Assembly (NCBI RefSeq): GCF_020618775.1
Contig: NZ_JAESVB010000011.1
Coordinates: 1 to 64,000 of the forward strand
Source of the DNA: Acidisoma silvae
Lineage (GTDB): Bacteria > Pseudomonadota > Alphaproteobacteria > Acetobacterales > Acetobacteraceae
Reading direction: 5' to 3'
DNA length: 64,000 nt
In this document: positions 45,449-53,994 of the stretch, in pieces
Layout: the number at the start of each line of letters is the position of its first letter
How positions within the stretch are numbered: position 1 is the first letter of the stretch
Notes under the pieces: model-generated
What the model saw: the letters and a program-made list of their open reading frames with translations, nothing else
The model's database searches: none
What the model was told of the DNA's origin: nothing
Position numbers and translations under genes: made by a program

Positions 45449-46399
45449 TCAGGCGGCCGCTTTTTGGCCGCTGAACAGCAGCGCAGCCCGCGTCTCAATG
45501 CGGTGCAGGATGTGGTCGGGCACCTGCCGCCGGGACTGCGCACGCGGCAGATCCATCTCGGCCGTCGGCTGATCAGACGGGAAGAGGGCCTGATACTCGG
45601 CCCAATTGTCGAAACCCATGCGGGTAACGTTGTCGACGAAGGTCTCCGCCGCCACGCCTTCGGCGCGCACCAGCGCATGGGCCTCAAGCTCGATATGGTA
45701 ATAGGTGAAGGTCTCGGACGGGTCTGTCTCCCGCAGGATCGAGTTGCCATTCACCAGCGCGCCGGCCTGGATCAGAACGCCGTCCAAGCGGATCGCATGG
45801 CAGGGGGATAGGAGCAGATCACGCACCGGCAGGTTATCGCCCAAGGCGCCGGCGCGGATGCGGATGGGCAGCACCGGCAGCAGATCGACGAAGCGATTGC
45901 CGTTGAGATCGGTCTTGCCATGGCCCGTCAGCGTCCGCCGGCCGATCCAGCGCACGGAGGCCGCCCCGCCGCCCGCCGTATGGACAACATCACCGATGGC
46001 CAGGGTTTCGACGGCGCGGTCACCCTCGGGCGTTGCGATCGCAGTGCCCGCCAGGAAACAAGTGACGGCGAAACTGGTGTCGGAGGCCGGGCTGGCCTCG
46101 TCGAACGGCGGTCCAAGATACAGCGTGCCGTTGTCGGAATAGACATTATACTCCGTGCCATCGGCCGTGTAGAAGGAAATGCCCTCGCCATCGACATAGG
46201 GCGCAGTCGTCGAAACCTGATTGTCCGCGCCGTAATCGGTGCTGGACGGAAGTCCCGTCACGGCATTGTCGCCGACCGAACCGCTAATAGCCGTCACCGT
46301 GCCACTGCCGTTGCTGCTGTCGACCGTCATGACCAGGTCGACCGCGACACCATTGACCGTGAATTGCAGCGTGTCTGTGGTGGTGGATGATCCGGACAT
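45449..46399 (-). CDS. Hint (Hedgehog/intein)-domain protein
   Basis: Protein of 316 residues. The first ~110 residues are a Ser/Thr/Gly-rich beta region without a signal peptide. A Hint_2 domain starts at VTCFLAGTAIATPEGDRAVETL (candidate nucleophile Cys near 113) and includes GDVVHTAGG, VRWIGRRTLTGH, LLSPCHAIRLDG and HIELEAHALVRAEGVAAETF. A basic tail follows after 270. Such domains can self-cleave, but the usual intein C-terminal Asn is not evident. Function unknown; it sits at the edge of the EPS block. Confidence 0.82.
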   Translation of the reverse strand: MSGSSTTTDTLQFTVNGVAVDLVMTVDSSNGSGTVTAISGSVGDNAVTGLPSSTDYGADNQVSTTAPYVDGEGISFYTADGTEYNVYSDNGTLYLGPPFDEASPASDTSFAVTCFLAGTAIATPEGDRAVETLAIGDVVHTAGGGAASVRWIGRRTLTGHGKTDLNGNRFVDLLPVLPIRIRAGALGDNLPVRDLLLSPCHAIRLDGVLIQAGALVNGNSILRETDPSETFTYYHIELEAHALVRAEGVAAETFVDNVTRMGFDNWAEYQALFPSDQPTAEMDLPRAQSRRQVPDHILHRIETRAALLFSGQKAAA

Positions 46400-46596
46400 G
46401 GCAATACCTTTTCAGCAGCAGTACGACGGTTGATCTGTCTGTGCACCTCCGTGCGCCGCGCGGCATTTTCGCGCAACAAACCAATGACTTACGACCGCCT
46501 CGCCAAAAAAGACGAGCCAGAATGGCGGATGGGGGATTGCCAAAATAGGTAGGCCGGCAAACTGCCAGCCTGGATAAGCGCTGTTCGGATATCGCG

Positions 46597-46634
46597 TGAT
46601 CGTGACGCGGCAACGAGCGCGCGCGTCACGATCA
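46597..46634 (-). terminator. hairpin after the sterol-desaturase-family gene
   Basis: TGATCGTGACGCG and CGCGTCACGATCA form a perfect 13-bp stem with a 12-base loop, 5 bases past the gene's stop at 46640. No T run follows, so it is a stable 3'-end structure or Rho-dependent stop rather than a textbook intrinsic terminator. Confidence 0.55.
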
Positions 46635-46639
46635 TCGCA

Positions 46640-47629
46640 TCAGGAAACGCCGGCCTTGATCTTGGCCTTGGCGCGGGCCTTGCTGGCCCGGCCTTTCTTC
46701 ATCATCTGGCCGAAATACAGCAGCCCGCTGACCTGCTGCGCGACATAGCCGCCGGTCGCCATGGCTTCCGGCGCATTGCGGTCGCCGGTCGCCGGAAAAT
46801 GGTCGGAGAAGTCGGCGGTGCGGAAAATCATGTCCCAGAAGGGAAAGACCGCGCCGTAATTGCAGGAGACGCGCCCCGCCGCATGCAGCCCGTGATGGAT
46901 GCGGTGAAAGCGCGGCGAAATCAGCAGCCGGTCGCCCAGCCAGCCGAAGGAGATGCGGGCATTGGCATGGCTCAGGCTTTCCACGATGCGCATGAACATC
47001 ACCAGCAGCGGAAATTGCAGCGGCGGAATGCCGATGGCCAGACCGATGACGGCGAACCACACGCCGGAAATGAGATCGTCCAGCATATGGTTGCGGTCAT
47101 CCGACCAGAAGCTCATCTGCCGCTGGGCGTGATGCAAAGCATGCAGCGCGTACCAGCCACGGAAGGTATGAGACAAGCGGTGCCGCCAGTATTCGGCACA
47201 GTCGAGAATCAACGCATACAGGATGAAGGTCAGGATCGGATGACCCAGCAAGCTTGGAATGACCGTTTCGAGCATCGGCGGGATATAGCCGTGATCGACC
47301 ACGAAGCCGTTCACCGTCACCTGGATCTGATAGAAGACCAGGAAGCTGAAGATGGGCAGCACGCCGACGCGGGAGACGAGCGTGTACATCACATCCGTCA
47401 CCACCGCTTTTTGCGACGGCCATTTTTCGATGGGGAACAAAGCTTCCAGCGGCCAGCAGATGGCATAGGTGATGATGACGGCGAAAAATCCGTAGACGCA
47501 GACGAGCATCCAGTCGAAGGAGAGTTCCTCCCACTGCATCCAGCCGAAGTGATACAGGATCGGCAGCAGTACAGTCTGGTCGATCCAACCGGCAATTGTG
47601 CTGAAGAAGCGGTCCAGCGGTGAGAACAT
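46640..47629 (-). CDS. sterol desaturase/fatty acid hydroxylase family protein
   Basis: Integral membrane di-iron oxygenase of 329 residues. The His clusters are HRLSH (near 173), HALHHAQRQ (near 186) and RIHHGLH (near 256), with helices between. The family hydroxylates or desaturates sterols, carotenoids, hopanoids or fatty acids; the substrate cannot be read from the sequence. It lies 14 bases after the beta-propeller gene on the same strand. A strong hairpin follows its stop. Confidence 0.85.
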   Translation of the reverse strand: MFSPLDRFFSTIAGWIDQTVLLPILYHFGWMQWEELSFDWMLVCVYGFFAVIITYAICWPLEALFPIEKWPSQKAVVTDVMYTLVSRVGVLPIFSFLVFYQIQVTVNGFVVDHGYIPPMLETVIPSLLGHPILTFILYALILDCAEYWRHRLSHTFRGWYALHALHHAQRQMSFWSDDRNHMLDDLISGVWFAVIGLAIGIPPLQFPLLVMFMRIVESLSHANARISFGWLGDRLLISPRFHRIHHGLHAAGRVSCNYGAVFPFWDMIFRTADFSDHFPATGDRNAPEAMATGGYVAQQVSGLLYFGQMMKKGRASKARAKAKIKAGVS

Positions 47630-47643
47630 CCCTGCCCGCTCCT

Positions 47644-48741
47644 CTACAGTTTTTCGGCCGTGACGATGCCCGGCCGGGACATCATGGTATTGAGGAAGAT
47701 GCCATGCGGCGACCGGCCGACGTCGATCGTCTCATAATCGCCGGAGACCGGTTCCAGGACAGCGACTTTTTCATGAAAGCGCAGGGCGACCCACAGCTTC
47801 CCCTGCGGATCGACGGCGATATCGTCAGGACCGGCCGCATGGAAAGGATAGACGCGGCGGATTGCCATGGTGGCGGGGTCAAGCGCGGTCAGCGACCCGC
47901 CGACGCGGTTGCTGACATAGATGGTCTGCCGATCCGGGGTGAGGAAGATATTATGCGGGCCGATGCCGCCCGTCGGGATTTTCCGCAGCACCTTGCCCGA
48001 AACCGGGTCGACCTCGGCCACGTAGTTCTCGCCCATGACGCAGCAATAGACATGGTCCTTGTACCACATCACGCCGGCCGGCGTGCTGCCGACATGGGAT
48101 TTCCAGCGCACCGTCATGGTGGTGAGGTCAAGCGAAACCAAGGTTCCCGGCTCCTGCATGGAGTTGAAGCTCCAGCGGGAATCGGGCGAGAAATCGAGAT
48201 GGCTCGGCATGCCGCCGACCTTGAAGCGCTTGACCAATTTCAGCGTGGCGCCGTCATAGACGTCGACGAAGTCGAGCCGCAGCGCATTGACCACGAAATA
48301 CCGCTTATCCGGCGTATAGCCGATCTGGTAGGGGTCAGCCATGACCATATGGCCCAGGCCTGTACCCGTCACCGGGTCCATGACGAACAGCGCATTGCCG
48401 CTGGCATCGGCGATATAGAGCTTGCTGCGGTCGGGCGAGAGCGCCCAATGGCTGGGCTCGCGCAATGTGGGCACGGTCCGCACCACCTTGCGCGTCGTCA
48501 TGTCAATCACCGAGACCGACGCCTCGCCCGAATTCATGATGATGGCGAGCGGGTTCATGGCGTCGGCCTGGGCCAGGTCGGGCCATAGCGGCGCCGTGGC
48601 GCCGGCCAGAGCCAGGCCCATGAAGCCGCGCCGGCTGGCCGGCGTCGGAGCCGCGTGGAGGGATGGGGCCGGTAGCGAGAGATCAGGTGTCATGCGTGTC
48701 ATTCGGTGCGTGGCGCATTCGCTCAGTGGATTTGGGGTCAT
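47644..48741 (-). CDS. Tat-exported YncE-like beta-propeller protein
   Basis: Exported protein of 365 residues with a twin-arginine signal (ASRRGFMGLALAGA near residue 36) after an extended N-terminus. Propeller blades repeat about every 42 residues (GNALFVMDPVTG, DFVDVYDGATLKLVKRF, NYVAEVDPVSGKVLRKIPTGG, GSLTALDPATMAIRR), like YVTN/YncE proteins. ATG 48741 has GAGGG at good spacing. It precedes the desaturase-family gene and is probably co-transcribed. Its role, perhaps as a periplasmic binding scaffold, is unknown. Confidence 0.8.
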   Translation of the reverse strand: MTPNPLSECATHRMTRMTPDLSLPAPSLHAAPTPASRRGFMGLALAGATAPLWPDLAQADAMNPLAIIMNSGEASVSVIDMTTRKVVRTVPTLREPSHWALSPDRSKLYIADASGNALFVMDPVTGTGLGHMVMADPYQIGYTPDKRYFVVNALRLDFVDVYDGATLKLVKRFKVGGMPSHLDFSPDSRWSFNSMQEPGTLVSLDLTTMTVRWKSHVGSTPAGVMWYKDHVYCCVMGENYVAEVDPVSGKVLRKIPTGGIGPHNIFLTPDRQTIYVSNRVGGSLTALDPATMAIRRVYPFHAAGPDDIAVDPQGKLWVALRFHEKVAVLEPVSGDYETIDVGRSPHGIFLNTMMSRPGIVTAEKL

Positions 48742-48777
48742 GCAAAACCCTCATAATGGTCGCGGTTCTCGGCGCCA

Positions 48778-50253
48778 TTATGGCTGCTTCACCTGAGGCA
48801 GCGTCTTGATCTGGGTCATGCCGGCGCTGTTTAGCACAGTGCGGGGGAATAGACAGCTTTTGATAAGCCCGGCGAGCCCCTGGCCGTGGCCGGCCAGGCC
48901 TTCGCGCACGGCCATGGCCCCGGCTGTCGCCGCGATCATCGGTATCAAAAAGTCCTGTCCTGCACGGGTGAATTCCATCAGCAGCACAATCGCCGTCACC
49001 GGCATGCGCATGGAGACGGCCAGAAATGCGGTGGCGCCAACGATGACGAATGCGCCGAGCGGGATACCGCTATGGAAGACTGCGTTCCATAGCTCGCCCA
49101 AAGGCACCGACAGCAGCGCGCCGACGGCAAGGCCCGGCGTCAATAAGCCGCCCTCGGCCCCGGCCAGAAGGCAGGCGATGACCGCGACCAGTTTTACGCC
49201 CAGCATGAGAACCGCAGGCCCCGGCGTTTCGGCCCCGCTCAGCGCCAGCTGGATCGGCCCCTTGCCGTTGCCGGGCAATTGCGGCAGCCAGGCCGTCAGC
49301 AGCCCGACCAGCGCGAAAGCCGCCAGGGTGGTGAGGATGATCCGCGCGTTTTTGGGCGCCCGTCCCCGCGCCCAGGCGGTCAGTTCGCTATAGCCGAGGC
49401 CAGCGACACCCGCGATCGGCCCTATCAGGCAGGCCCAGATCATCAGCCCGGTGCTGACAGGATAGGCCGGGAACTGGTACTGCCAGTCATCGCCAAGGCC
49501 GATCCAGGCGATGACGGTCGCGATGACCGAAGTGGTCAGTGCAATGACGACGACTTGCGGCCGCACTGTCATCAGCAGTACTTCCAGCACGAAGACCGCC
49601 CCCGAGAGCGGCACATTATAGACGGCGGCGAGGCCAGCGCCGGCACCGCAGGCGACCATCAGCCGCGTATCGTCCGGCGTCAGCCCGACCCGCCGGCTGC
49701 ACCAGCCGGCCAGAACGGAGCCGATTTCGCGCGGGGCCACTTCCCGTCCGAGCGGCGATCCCATGGCGACGGTCACGATCTGCAACAGGGCATGGGCGAT
49801 GGTCGTGCCCATGGGCATGACAGTCCCTTCCGCGACCGACTTTTTGATGCTGACCAGCGGACGGCCGAAGCGGTGCACGGCCCACCAGCCGAAGCCCGCG
49901 ATCAACCCCGCGCCGACCAGCACCAGAAAGCGCCGCTGGGGAGACGCCGCCGTCACCCCGGCCAGAAAATTCTCGTCGCTGATCACCGCATGAAGGCTGT
50001 AGCCGAAGGTAATGTGCTGGATGAAATGCAACAGCAAAGCGAGGCCCATGCCGCCGATCCCGCCCGAAACCCCGGTCAGCAGCGTCACCAGCACCAGGCG
50101 CGGCAGCGGAGTCCGGTCTGCCACGGGGGAGGCCAGCGGCTTGGCCGGAGCGGACGCCACGGGCGCGACATCGGACGGGATATCCCGGTCGGTATCGGTG
50201 GGCGGGTGAGCGCGGCCCAGGCCCTCACGCTTATACAAATCGTCGTCCGGCAC
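48778..50253 (-). CDS. ClC-family chloride channel/transporter
   Basis: Polytopic protein of 491 residues moving chloride or a related anion, probably as a H+/Cl- antiporter. ClC motifs are visible: GREVAPREIG with the gating Glu, GAGAGLAAVYNVPLSGAVFVLE, and the C-terminal GALLSVPLGELWN and VGATAFLAVSMRMPVTAIVLL regions. The frame extends to 50538, but GTG 50253 (VPDDDLYKREG) follows GAGGAG and is used. The first ~60 residues are a charged cytoplasmic stretch. No adjacent operon partner. Confidence 0.9.
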   Translation of the reverse strand: MPDDDLYKREGLGRAHPPTDTDRDIPSDVAPVASAPAKPLASPVADRTPLPRLVLVTLLTGVSGGIGGMGLALLLHFIQHITFGYSLHAVISDENFLAGVTAASPQRRFLVLVGAGLIAGFGWWAVHRFGRPLVSIKKSVAEGTVMPMGTTIAHALLQIVTVAMGSPLGREVAPREIGSVLAGWCSRRVGLTPDDTRLMVACGAGAGLAAVYNVPLSGAVFVLEVLLMTVRPQVVVIALTTSVIATVIAWIGLGDDWQYQFPAYPVSTGLMIWACLIGPIAGVAGLGYSELTAWARGRAPKNARIILTTLAAFALVGLLTAWLPQLPGNGKGPIQLALSGAETPGPAVLMLGVKLVAVIACLLAGAEGGLLTPGLAVGALLSVPLGELWNAVFHSGIPLGAFVIVGATAFLAVSMRMPVTAIVLLMEFTRAGQDFLIPMIAATAGAMAVREGLAGHGQGLAGLIKSCLFPRTVLNSAGMTQIKTLPQVKQP

Positions 50254-50763
50254 CCTCGGCTCTCCTCGCGGTGCGCGGATTGTCAGGTTCCGCGCTTTGT
50301 CTGGGGCGAGGCTAGAACTCGTGGAACCTCTTGCCAATTGCGGCAGCCGGCACTGTGCATCCCGGGTGGCTTGCCAGAACCGATCGGTTTCCATGACGAT
50401 CCGCTTGGCGACCGTTGCGAAGAAGATTCCATTGCCCTGACATCTAGACCTTTGCAGAATTTTGCTAGCGCCACCCTGCCCAATGTCGCGGCGATCAAGG
50501 ATATAGCAGACACTTACAACGGCTTTGTTCCAAGACAACAGTCTGACGAAAAGAAACAGAAACGGTTTTACTGGCGACCGGTTATATCGGCCATGACGCT
50601 TTCATGGCGATTTCTTTGCAATCCGGGTCGATGTGGGCTTGCCATAACAGCAATCGGGTCATAGACCGCTCGGCATTGGCGCGCGACTGAGGTTTGACCG
50701 CGCATCGTGCCGACCTTTGCAGAAGCCGGGCCGGTTTCTGGCCACCGAGTTGGAACTGCAAGC
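50254..50763. other. 510-base region without a supported gene
   Basis: Lies between the divergent ClC and GGDEF genes. Open frames here are extensions of those genes or have poor composition. Likely contains both promoters; I see no clear palindrome or repeat. Confidence 0.5.
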
Positions 50764-51735
50764 ATGCCGAAGCAAGACCTGGCGGCCGACCTCGGCGGTG
50801 ACGACACGCTGATGTCGCGCCTCTCTCTCGACCTGACATCAGACAGCAGCACCTCGTTGATCGACATGCTCGATCTCCTGCCGATGGGGGTGCAGATCGA
50901 CGATCTCGACCACCGGACCCTCTATGTGAATGACAAATTCACGGAAATGCTGGGCTATACGCTGGACGATATCGCCGATCTGGAAGACTGGTTTCTACAG
51001 GCCTATCCGAACCCCGCCGAGCGCGCCGCCATTCGCGCGGATTGGCAGGCCCGTCTGGCCCATGCGGCTGCAACGCAGACGGAAATCCCGACCATCGAGC
51101 GGACGCTGACCTGCAAGAACGGTGAGGCGAAGGTCATCGAATTCTATGTCAGGCGCATCGGCAATCACTATATCTATCTGAATACAGACGTCTCGGCCCG
51201 CCATAACGATGCCGCCGAGCTGCGCTTGCTGGCCTATACCGACCCGCTGACCAATGTGTCCAACCGCCGCCATTTTTTTGAAATCGCGGAGCCGCTCACG
51301 GCTATGATCGGTCAACCTCTGGCCGCATTGATGTTCGACCTCGATCACTTCAAGGCGCTGAATGACCAACACGGCCATCGCATCGGCGACGAGGTTCTGG
51401 CCGAGGTCGCGGCCCGCTGCCGCGCCGTGCTGCGCAGCACCGATCATATCGCGCGGCTGGGCGGGGAAGAGTTCGGCATATTGCTGCCCAATTGCAGCCG
51501 CGCCAATGCGGCCGAGATCGCGGAGCGTCTGCGCCGGGTGGTTGCCGCCACGCCAGCCTCCTCGCGCTCCGGCGATGTCAGCGTCACCATCAGCATCGGG
51601 GGTGTCAGCGTCGCGCGCACGCCTGTCGATATCGACACCTTGATGAGCCAGGCTGACCGCGCGCTTTATGCCGCCAAGCGCGCCGGGCGCAACCAGATCC
51701 AATTCTTCGATGGTCTGGATCCCGATTCAAAGTAG
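50764..51735 (+). CDS. diguanylate cyclase with PAS sensor
   Basis: Makes cyclic-di-GMP from GTP. The 323-residue protein has an N-terminal PAS domain (about 30-150, GVQIDDLDHRTLYVNDKFTEMLGY) and a C-terminal GGDEF domain. The active site is GGEEF at 233-237, with the inhibitory I-site RSTD at 224-227 in the correct spacing. TDPLTNVSNRRHF opens the domain. GTG 50707 is an alternative start; ATG 50764 was chosen. No membrane segment, so it acts in the cytoplasm. Its 3' end overlaps the convergent argP gene by 9 bases. Confidence 0.93.
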   Translation: MPKQDLAADLGGDDTLMSRLSLDLTSDSSTSLIDMLDLLPMGVQIDDLDHRTLYVNDKFTEMLGYTLDDIADLEDWFLQAYPNPAERAAIRADWQARLAHAAATQTEIPTIERTLTCKNGEAKVIEFYVRRIGNHYIYLNTDVSARHNDAAELRLLAYTDPLTNVSNRRHFFEIAEPLTAMIGQPLAALMFDLDHFKALNDQHGHRIGDEVLAEVAARCRAVLRSTDHIARLGGEEFGILLPNCSRANAAEIAERLRRVVAATPASSRSGDVSVTISIGGVSVARTPVDIDTLMSQADRALYAAKRAGRNQIQFFDGLDPDSK

Positions 51736-52632
51736 CTCTGTCAACTTACGTTTCGCCGCCGCTGTCACGGCCCGTGTCAGCGGCGCAATCAGATCAGCGG
51801 CCAGCCGATTGACCTGCCAGTAAAGCGGCATATCCAGCGGCCGGCCCGGCGCGAGATCGATCAGCGCGCCGGATGCGATATGGCTTTGGGCCAGCAGTAC
51901 CGGGTTCATGCACCAGCCGATACCGGCCAGGCATGCGTCCAGAAAGGCATTCGTCGACGGCAGGCAATGCGTCGGGCAGTCTGGCTCCGTCTTCAATAGC
52001 GCCTTCAGCCATGTGCTTTGCAAAGTATCGTGCCGGTTGAAAGCCAGCACGGGCGCCCGGGTGAAGGCCGCCTCGGTCAGCCCCTCCGCGAAATAGCCCT
52101 GGGCAAAATCCGGGCTGGCATTGGCGAGATAGCGCAATGCGCCGAGCGGAATACGGCGGCAGCCGGAAACAGGCTGCTCTCGGCTGGTGACGGCGGCAAT
52201 GACGCGGCCATGGGCCAGCCAATCCGCCGTGCGCCCTTCCTCATCCACCGTCACGTCCAGCAGCACGCCGGTTTCGCGCGTGTATTGCGCAACCGCGTCC
52301 AGAAACCAGGTCGCGAGACTATCGGCATTGACCGCGATATGCAGCGTCACCCGGGGGGATGGCCCGTCGTCCCGCGCCAGGCCCGGCAATTGCGCCAGCA
52401 AAGCCTGTTCCAGCAAGCCGACCTGTTCCAGATGTCGGCACAGCCATTCGCCCTTTTCGGTCGCGATGCAGGGCGTGCCGCGCTGGATGACGAAGAAGCC
52501 CAGCCGGTCTTCCAGCGCCTTGACGCGCTGGGAGACGGCCGAGGGCGTGACATGCAGCAGCTTGGCGGCCTTTTCGAAACTGCCCGTCTGCACCACGGCG
52601 CCGACCGCACGCAGGCCGCCATAGTCGATCAT
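51727..52632 (-). CDS. argP: LysR-family regulator ArgP
   Basis: LysR-type regulator of 301 residues. The N-terminal helix-turn-helix contains VVQTGSFEKAAKLLHVTPSA and VSQRVKALEDRLG, characteristic of ArgP/IciA. The effector domain follows (RVTLHIAVNADSLATWFLDAV). It is divergent from the argO-like exporter gene, the classical arrangement in which ArgP with arginine activates export. A short inverted repeat between the genes could be its site. Confidence 0.92.
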   Translation of the reverse strand: MIDYGGLRAVGAVVQTGSFEKAAKLLHVTPSAVSQRVKALEDRLGFFVIQRGTPCIATEKGEWLCRHLEQVGLLEQALLAQLPGLARDDGPSPRVTLHIAVNADSLATWFLDAVAQYTRETGVLLDVTVDEEGRTADWLAHGRVIAAVTSREQPVSGCRRIPLGALRYLANASPDFAQGYFAEGLTEAAFTRAPVLAFNRHDTLQSTWLKALLKTEPDCPTHCLPSTNAFLDACLAGIGWCMNPVLLAQSHIASGALIDLAPGRPLDMPLYWQVNRLAADLIAPLTRAVTAAAKRKLTELL

Positions 52633-52676
52633 GGATTAGTTTTCCTTAATTTCCATTATGAGACTTAACTGGCCTC

Positions 52677-52694
52677 AATCTAATCCACCAGATT
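52677..52694. promoter_or_regulatory. inverted repeat in argP-argO intergenic region
   Basis: AATCT and AGATT arms separated by 8 bases, within 40 bases of the argO start. The layout resembles a LysR-type dyad; binding is inferred. Confidence 0.4.
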
Positions 52695-52730
52695 AATCAG
52701 GCGGCTTCCGCGTTTCGAAAGGCTGCCGTC

Positions 52731-53342
52731 ATGTCCCTTCCCGTCTTTCTCACCGGCCTCGCCATGGGGTTCACCCTGATCGTCGCCATCGGCGCGCAGA
52801 ATGCCTTCGTGCTGCGCCAGGGATTGCTGGGCCGTTTCGTCTGGCCGGTGACGCTGGTCTGCGCCCTGTCGGACACCGTCCTGATCGTGGTCGGCGTCCT
52901 GTTCTTCAGGCAGGTGGCCCAGGCCCTGCCGGCCTTCGAGCCGGTGATGCGCTATGGCGGGGCGGCCTTTTTGACGATCTATGCGGGCCGCAGCCTGCAT
53001 GCCGCTTTCACCGGCCCCGGCGCCCTGGCAGCCGCCTCCGGTGGCGACGGCGGGTCATTGTCACGCACCCTGCTGCTGTCCTTGGCGCTGACCTGGCTGA
53101 ACCCGCATGTCTATCTGGATACGCTGGTGCTGCTGGGCAGCCTCTCAGCGCAATTCCGCGGCCAGCAGATGAGTTTCGCAGCCGGCGCCATCACGGCCTC
53201 CTTTGCCTTCTTCATCGCGCTCGGCCAGGGCGCGGCCAGGCTGCGCCCGCTTCTGGCCCGGCCGCGCGTCTGGCAGACGGTGGAAGTGCTGATCGCGCTG
53301 ACCATGGCCGCGACGGCGCTCCGCCTGCTGTTGGCACAATAA
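52731..53342 (+). CDS. argO: LysE/ArgO-family amino acid exporter
   Basis: Inner-membrane exporter of 203 residues with about six helices. MGFTLIVAIGAQNAFVLRQGL near residue 12 is the ArgO/LysE signature, and the LTWLNPHVYLDTLVLLGS segment near 120 is the second conserved region. Divergent from argP. Exports arginine or lysine by family; arginine is favoured by the regulator. A small hairpin (CCAATG/CATTGG) follows the stop. Confidence 0.92.
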   Translation: MSLPVFLTGLAMGFTLIVAIGAQNAFVLRQGLLGRFVWPVTLVCALSDTVLIVVGVLFFRQVAQALPAFEPVMRYGGAAFLTIYAGRSLHAAFTGPGALAAASGGDGGSLSRTLLLSLALTWLNPHVYLDTLVLLGSLSAQFRGQQMSFAAGAITASFAFFIALGQGAARLRPLLARPRVWQTVEVLIALTMAATALRLLLAQ

Positions 53343-53457
53343 ACCCAATGGTTTCATTGGCCTTGCGGATTGCGCGCGATATGCATCATCTTGCCTTCCC
53401 ATGGCGATGCCGTGATGATGCCGCACTGCGGAAGACTGCTGCTGCAAGGACGCTCTA

Positions 53458-53829
53458 TTGACCGACCGATCCCTGGCGGGCCGCCGCGTACTGGTTGTCG
53501 AAGATAACCACGCGGCCTCGCTTTATATCGAGGACATGCTGGACAGGCTTGGATGTGTTGTCATCGGTCCGTTTCCGACCATGCCGGAAGCGCGCGAGGC
53601 CGCTAAAACTCAGCCGATCGACCTGGCTTTGCTGGACGTCAACCTGGCCGGGGTTCTCAGCTATCCTGTCGCCGCTATCCTGGACGAGCGGAACATCCCC
53701 TTCATCCTGCTGACCGCCTATGGCGAGCATGGCGTACCGTCAGACCATCCGGAATGGCCGTGGCACTCCAAACCGTTCGTGGAAGCGGAACTGGTGACGA
53801 AGCTGCGGGATATGGTTGCGGCAGCATAG
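53458..53829 (+). CDS. single-domain response regulator
   Basis: Receiver-only protein of 123 residues: the acidic pair in VLVVEDN (near 12-18), phospho-acceptor Asp in LLDVNLAG near residue 61, Thr in LLTAYGEHG and Lys in HSKPF. It resembles the receivers attached to or paired with HWE kinases, including the C-terminal receiver of the phytochrome at 3917. TTG 53458 is supported by AAGGA 7 bases upstream. No kinase is adjacent. Confidence 0.9.
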   Translation: MTDRSLAGRRVLVVEDNHAASLYIEDMLDRLGCVVIGPFPTMPEAREAAKTQPIDLALLDVNLAGVLSYPVAAILDERNIPFILLTAYGEHGVPSDHPEWPWHSKPFVEAELVTKLRDMVAAA

Positions 53830-53904
53830 CCGTTTGGCGTTCGCTGACGTCGGCGTTTGTGATGGCACCGCATTGAGCGGTGTATCAGGTTTTCAGTGAA
53901 CCAA

Positions 53905-53982
53905 CGTCATCCCCGCGGCCGCGGGGATCTTCTTGCTGTGGCGCCGCAGCGATAGAAGATGCCCGCGGCCGCGGGGATGACG
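53905..53982. repeat. REP-like palindrome pair
   Basis: Two copies of a CCCGCGGCCGCGGGGAT palindrome in a CGTCAT...ATGACG frame, separated by about 30 bases, lie between the response regulator and the efflux channel genes. Confidence 0.7.
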
Positions 53983-53994
53983 GTTGGAGATGCG

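Noticed and set aside
53346-53361. CCAATG/CATTGG hairpin after argO as a terminator
   Set aside because: The stem is only 6 bp with no T run. It may be chance; mentioned in the argO entry only.
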